A stretch of 64,000 nt of DNA, from contig JAODUO010000036.1 in the NCBI GenBank assembly GCA_025642075.2, positions 653,501 through 717,500 of the forward strand, written 5' to 3'. The notes under the pieces are model-generated. The model was not told the origin of the DNA. It did no database searches and saw only the letters and a list, made by a program, of their open reading frames with translations. Of this stretch, positions 60,770 to 64,000 are shown one piece after another. Origin of the DNA: Ridgeia piscesae. Taxonomy: Eukaryota; Annelida; Polychaeta; Sabellida; Siboglinidae. The position numbers and the translations under genes are program-made. The first letter of the stretch is position 1; each line of letters begins with the position of its first letter.

Positions 60770-62822
60770 TAACAATAACAACACATATTTTTTGCATTAC
60801 TCAACATATGACAATGAGTTCACTCTTCGCCTACGACCCCGACGACAACAGAAGCCATGGCGATAGTGCATCACGACCATTGCAGCAACCAGTGTAGTGC
60901 ACTTGTCTCATTTGAGACCAACGTCGATACCATCACTGCACAATATTGGCTTTAATGTAAAACACGATCGCATCGTCAAAATCATTGGATTCCGGATCAA
61001 GCTAAATTACACATGGAGAATAGTGCTCAAATTGTTAGAACACCACACTATCGACCTCGCCTCTGGGGGTGGTCAGCCCAGTAGCGAGGTTGATCTGCTG
61101 TAATTTCATTGATGCTCCTGGACCAACTTCAACTACACACCCCACAGAAACTTCCAATTGCACCCCTTGAACCTCGAGTTTTATCAACACCCTCTACTGT
61201 ATCTCCAAAGACGCACAGCTGCGCCACTGACACATCAAATGCTGAGAACCCAACTTCACCCCGGGACACCTCGAGGAAATATATTTCTTTTTACTCAGCA
61301 GGGGTGGGAATACGGCGTAGACGATTACATCGCATCCCAGCTTATGGGGTAGGGGATTTCATTTCATATTCCTCCTTTTGAAGTTGCCTGTAATTTCGCT
61401 CACCTCATTTTTTGATGTTGTCTTTTGGAAGACACAAAACAGGCAAATAATCCCTACGTGGTATCTATGCGATGAGAAATGTATTCCCCACGGCGAAGAC
61501 GTTTACCCTGCTAGCAATCTACAAAGAAAAAACCGTGAAAACAGTCCAATTGTGTGATACCGAAGACTCGCCTGTTTGGATTGTTAGAAGGAAGTAATAA
61601 AACAAGCGGCAGTACGCCCCACCGGAAACGAGCGTACTCTTACTTCCACATCGCGTGACAAGCCCTCTGTGGATTGCCCTGAGCGTACCGGAAGTTCGTG
61701 CTGATTCAGTCCTCGGTATTCTGTGTGCGCAGATTGCCGTTCATTCAGGAACTGATGGTCATTCTTTGGTACGAGTCAGTCGTAAACAATCCAGCTGCTC
61801 AGTTCAACGATCTTATCGGTTAATCTGCGGCACACGTTTAGCGTAACAAATCAAGAATTGCGTTGAATATTTTATCTGTCATTAATCAGCTTCGCCCACC
61901 GCGATTGAATCACGTCAGATGATGTTCACACTGATAGTAAAGGTTAACACCATCTCGTATCACAATCGCTTCTCTTCAAGTAGAACCAGTTCTATTTTTA
62001 AGCGATGTCGCCTCGATGGACACTGGCGAAGAACCACTTACGGCAGTCGTCTACACGGCAACGCGGTCGTATCCGTCGACCATGACACGTCGTTTATAAT
62101 GTTATTATGTACGCTGTACTTCATGAATAAGTTGCTGACAAAATGTGTGAACACCAACATAAATTAGAACGCAAAGAACAGCAAAGTAAATTGTGAAAAC
62201 AACAATTACAACGATAAGCCAACCGAATTCTGAATTTTGGTAATCGTTTCTGAGCACAATAATATTGTCGACGTAACAACTCCGCATGTTTGTGATATTT
62301 TATTATTGGAACTAAATAACATATCACTTCTTGTTTGGAATTATTACCTTAACTAGCAGACATTAATATTTATTAGTCATTAACGTGTAGGAATAGAAGA
62401 ACATTCTAGCATTTTGAAAACCACATGCAATTCCCCGTGGATATATCTGAAATGGATGAGTTAAATATTTATCCTGTCGTTAACCGGCCTGACAGTTTCC
62501 TTCAAACATCATCACCACGAATATCATGGACACGTCACAAAAACAACCACGCCTGCTCAGGCTATATTGGGGATACTTCCGGGGTTGTTTCGTCCGCGTG
62601 TAGGGGCGCACTGTTGCCATAGAGAAGTATTAATAATTTTCGGTTTCATAAGATTTATGTTACACCTGTTGATGTTTGTGTTATGAACAATTCGAAAGTT
62701 TAGTTCAGCTCGGAATAGAATCATTTGTAACATTGCTCATTTATGTGATTCTTACGGTAAAATTCTGGTCTTCTTTCGACGGCGGGACAACGATGATGTC
62801 GGGTGGCGCCGCCTGGTGCTGA
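60770..62822. other. Intergenic, no gene recognised
   Basis: GC-moderate sequence with several short open frames (for example 60897-61103, 61109-61381, 61655-61846, 61919-62167) that carry no motif I can name. Confidence 0.35.
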
Positions 62823-63257
62823 TTATATGCGGGTCGCCATCATTTGTTCGCGGTTCGACCAGTAAGTGAAGCAGGCGATGAATCCCGTTCCACGTCCGGT
62901 CGTGCACTGCTTTTCGCATAACGCCGACACCCGCAGCGACGCCACCTTGCGACAGAACGTGCACACCATCCGACACACTTGGTTGTCACCGACGTTTTTC
63001 TTCGATAACGTCGTCCCAGACGACACCAGCCATGGGACGTAAATGTTGTGCGCAGACTTCGATGTGTATCGCTCGAACACACGACGCGGGTGTGCGACGC
63101 CATTGTCGAACCGGAAGTAGCGCCTGTTCTGCAGCATTATGTTCCGTAGCAGCGCCGCCATCTTGTATTTGGCGATGCCTTCGATCTTGATTACGTCACT
63201 TCCGGTAATATGACAGGCGACGGCCAGAAGAACTGCAGCGCTTACAAGAATCCGCAT
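62823..63257 (-). CDS. Secreted six-cysteine peptide precursor, eclosion-hormone-like spacing
   Basis: A 144-residue frame starting at MRILVSAAVLLAVACHITGS, a good signal peptide, just after an acceptor-like tttttacag/AT, so a non-coding 5' exon is likely. The middle is basic and hydrophilic, with NRR and PRR sites. After a KK dibasic site (SKKNVGDNQ) comes a C-terminal module of about 57 residues with six cysteines spaced C-x3-C-x2-C-x11-C-x3-C-x10-C. Known eclosion hormones use C-x3-C-x2-C-x12-C-x3-C-x10-C, paired 1-5, 2-4 and 3-6. Function as a neuropeptide or other secreted ligand is inference. The frame extends upstream to 63317, but without a signal peptide at that start. Confidence 0.6.
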   Translation of the reverse strand: MRILVSAAVLLAVACHITGSDVIKIEGIAKYKMAALLRNIMLQNRRYFRFDNGVAHPRRVFERYTSKSAHNIYVPWLVSSGTTLSKKNVGDNQVCRMVCTFCRKVASLRVSALCEKQCTTGRGTGFIACFTYWSNREQMMATRI

Positions 63258-64000
63258 TATCTGTAAAAACAATTGCAACGGAATTGAGATCAATACACGT
63301 TGGCAGCGCGCCAGCATGCACGTGCACTAACACAAGCATGCGCACAAACAGGCATGCTTGCGCGCGCACAGGTAGTTTTGATTAATAAATTCCAGTTTTG
63401 CTGAAATGTTATAACAGGATCAGATAAATACTGCTTCATGAGTTACGTAAAAAGTGCTTTTGAAGCAGCAAGGATATTCAAATGTAAATTATTGCTATTT
63501 ACATTGCCTAACATAAATCAAACTCAAACAGTGAATGTAGAAAGCAGTTAACAGTTTTAATAAATTAACTGTAGTAAGATAACATGCAATTACTTTTTTT
63601 CGAGATAATTATACAATACAAATCCACATGAAGTATAAATTGGGTGCTGCTTTTTGTCAGTTTCTTTTTGATATGATGTATTTATTTGATATACTCTATC
63701 TTTTAATAGTTGCATTGAATATTCACACAAATAATTCCGCGAATTCTCTCAAAAAATAAGTTCCCGGCGGATGTTTTCCATTTGCAGAGTGATAACTGAT
63801 CACTGACTTCATTAAGCGACGCACATACATATCAGCTTCCGTCATCTACACACACTTCCGTAAACGTCATACGTCGTCTGTCAGATACGATACAATTGAA
63901 CCAGGCAGACGTAGTCTGCTGCAGCACAAATCGATCTAGGAGCAATTGATGCGGAAGAGGAAGTCAAGTGCGGTTGGTCCGGTTAACCAACACCGCCCCG
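63258..64000. other. Upstream region of the six-cysteine peptide gene
   Basis: Should contain the peptide gene's 5' intron, any leader exon and promoter. A CG-rich, stop-poor block at 63830-64000 could hold the leader exon; no firm site is visible. Confidence 0.35.

Noticed and set aside
62840..63103. An 87-residue Arg/Ser-rich frame overlapping the six-cysteine peptide
   Set aside because: Shadow frame; the overlapping frame has the signal peptide, dibasic site and cysteine pattern.

Overview
The window is nuclear DNA of an animal. Genes are split by GT-AG introns of 0.4 to 3 kb, intergenic DNA is AT-rich and full of LINE, SINE and MITE debris and long microsatellites, and the recognisable proteins are conserved eukaryotic ones. 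A marine invertebrate, perhaps a mollusc or other lophotrochozoan, fits the retroelement mix, but no feature fixes the phylum.

Genes, left to right: (1) the first coding exon of an arrestin-domain protein on the minus strand (1530-1647) under a CpG-rich promoter, the rest lying off the left edge; (2) GABARAPL2/GATE-16, an Atg8-family autophagy protein, plus strand, four exons between 20949 and 23171; (3) BUD13, a pre-mRNA splicing (RES complex) protein, minus strand, six exons between 33135 and 24434; (4) a divergently transcribed single-pass membrane protein with Sel1-like repeats, plus strand, five exons between 33463 and 39554, sharing a promoter of about 330 bp with BUD13; (5) UQCRFS1, the Rieske iron-sulfur subunit of respiratory complex III, minus strand, four exons between 49405 and 45423; (6) a secreted six-cysteine peptide precursor, minus strand, 63257-62823. 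For genes 2 to 5 I placed splice sites by eye, and in each the exon lengths sum to an open frame of the expected size (116, 573, 191 and 281 residues).

Mobile DNA: a nearly complete CR1/L2-like LINE with an esterase-type ORF1 (about 13850-18060, minus); a second decayed LINE (about 9835-12140, minus); LINE scraps at 2785-3000, 25360-25735, 27425-28520, 41940-42270, 42870-43870, 45985-46230 and 56310-56600; a decayed copy of a dispersed invertebrate repeat-family ORF (6745-9335); a tRNA-headed SINE in three copies; a MITE in three copies; and a 1.4-kb terminal-inverted-repeat element whose right arm carries an 83-bp tandem array. Minisatellites and microsatellites are prominent, including about 40 copies of a GTGTGC hexamer.

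The points most worth following are the six-cysteine peptide, whose spacing nearly matches eclosion hormone; the GABARAPL2 gene, which ends exactly at the conjugation glycine; and a strongly decayed second copy of the GABARAPL2 promoter, exon 1 and start of intron 1 placed 2 kb upstream of the gene.
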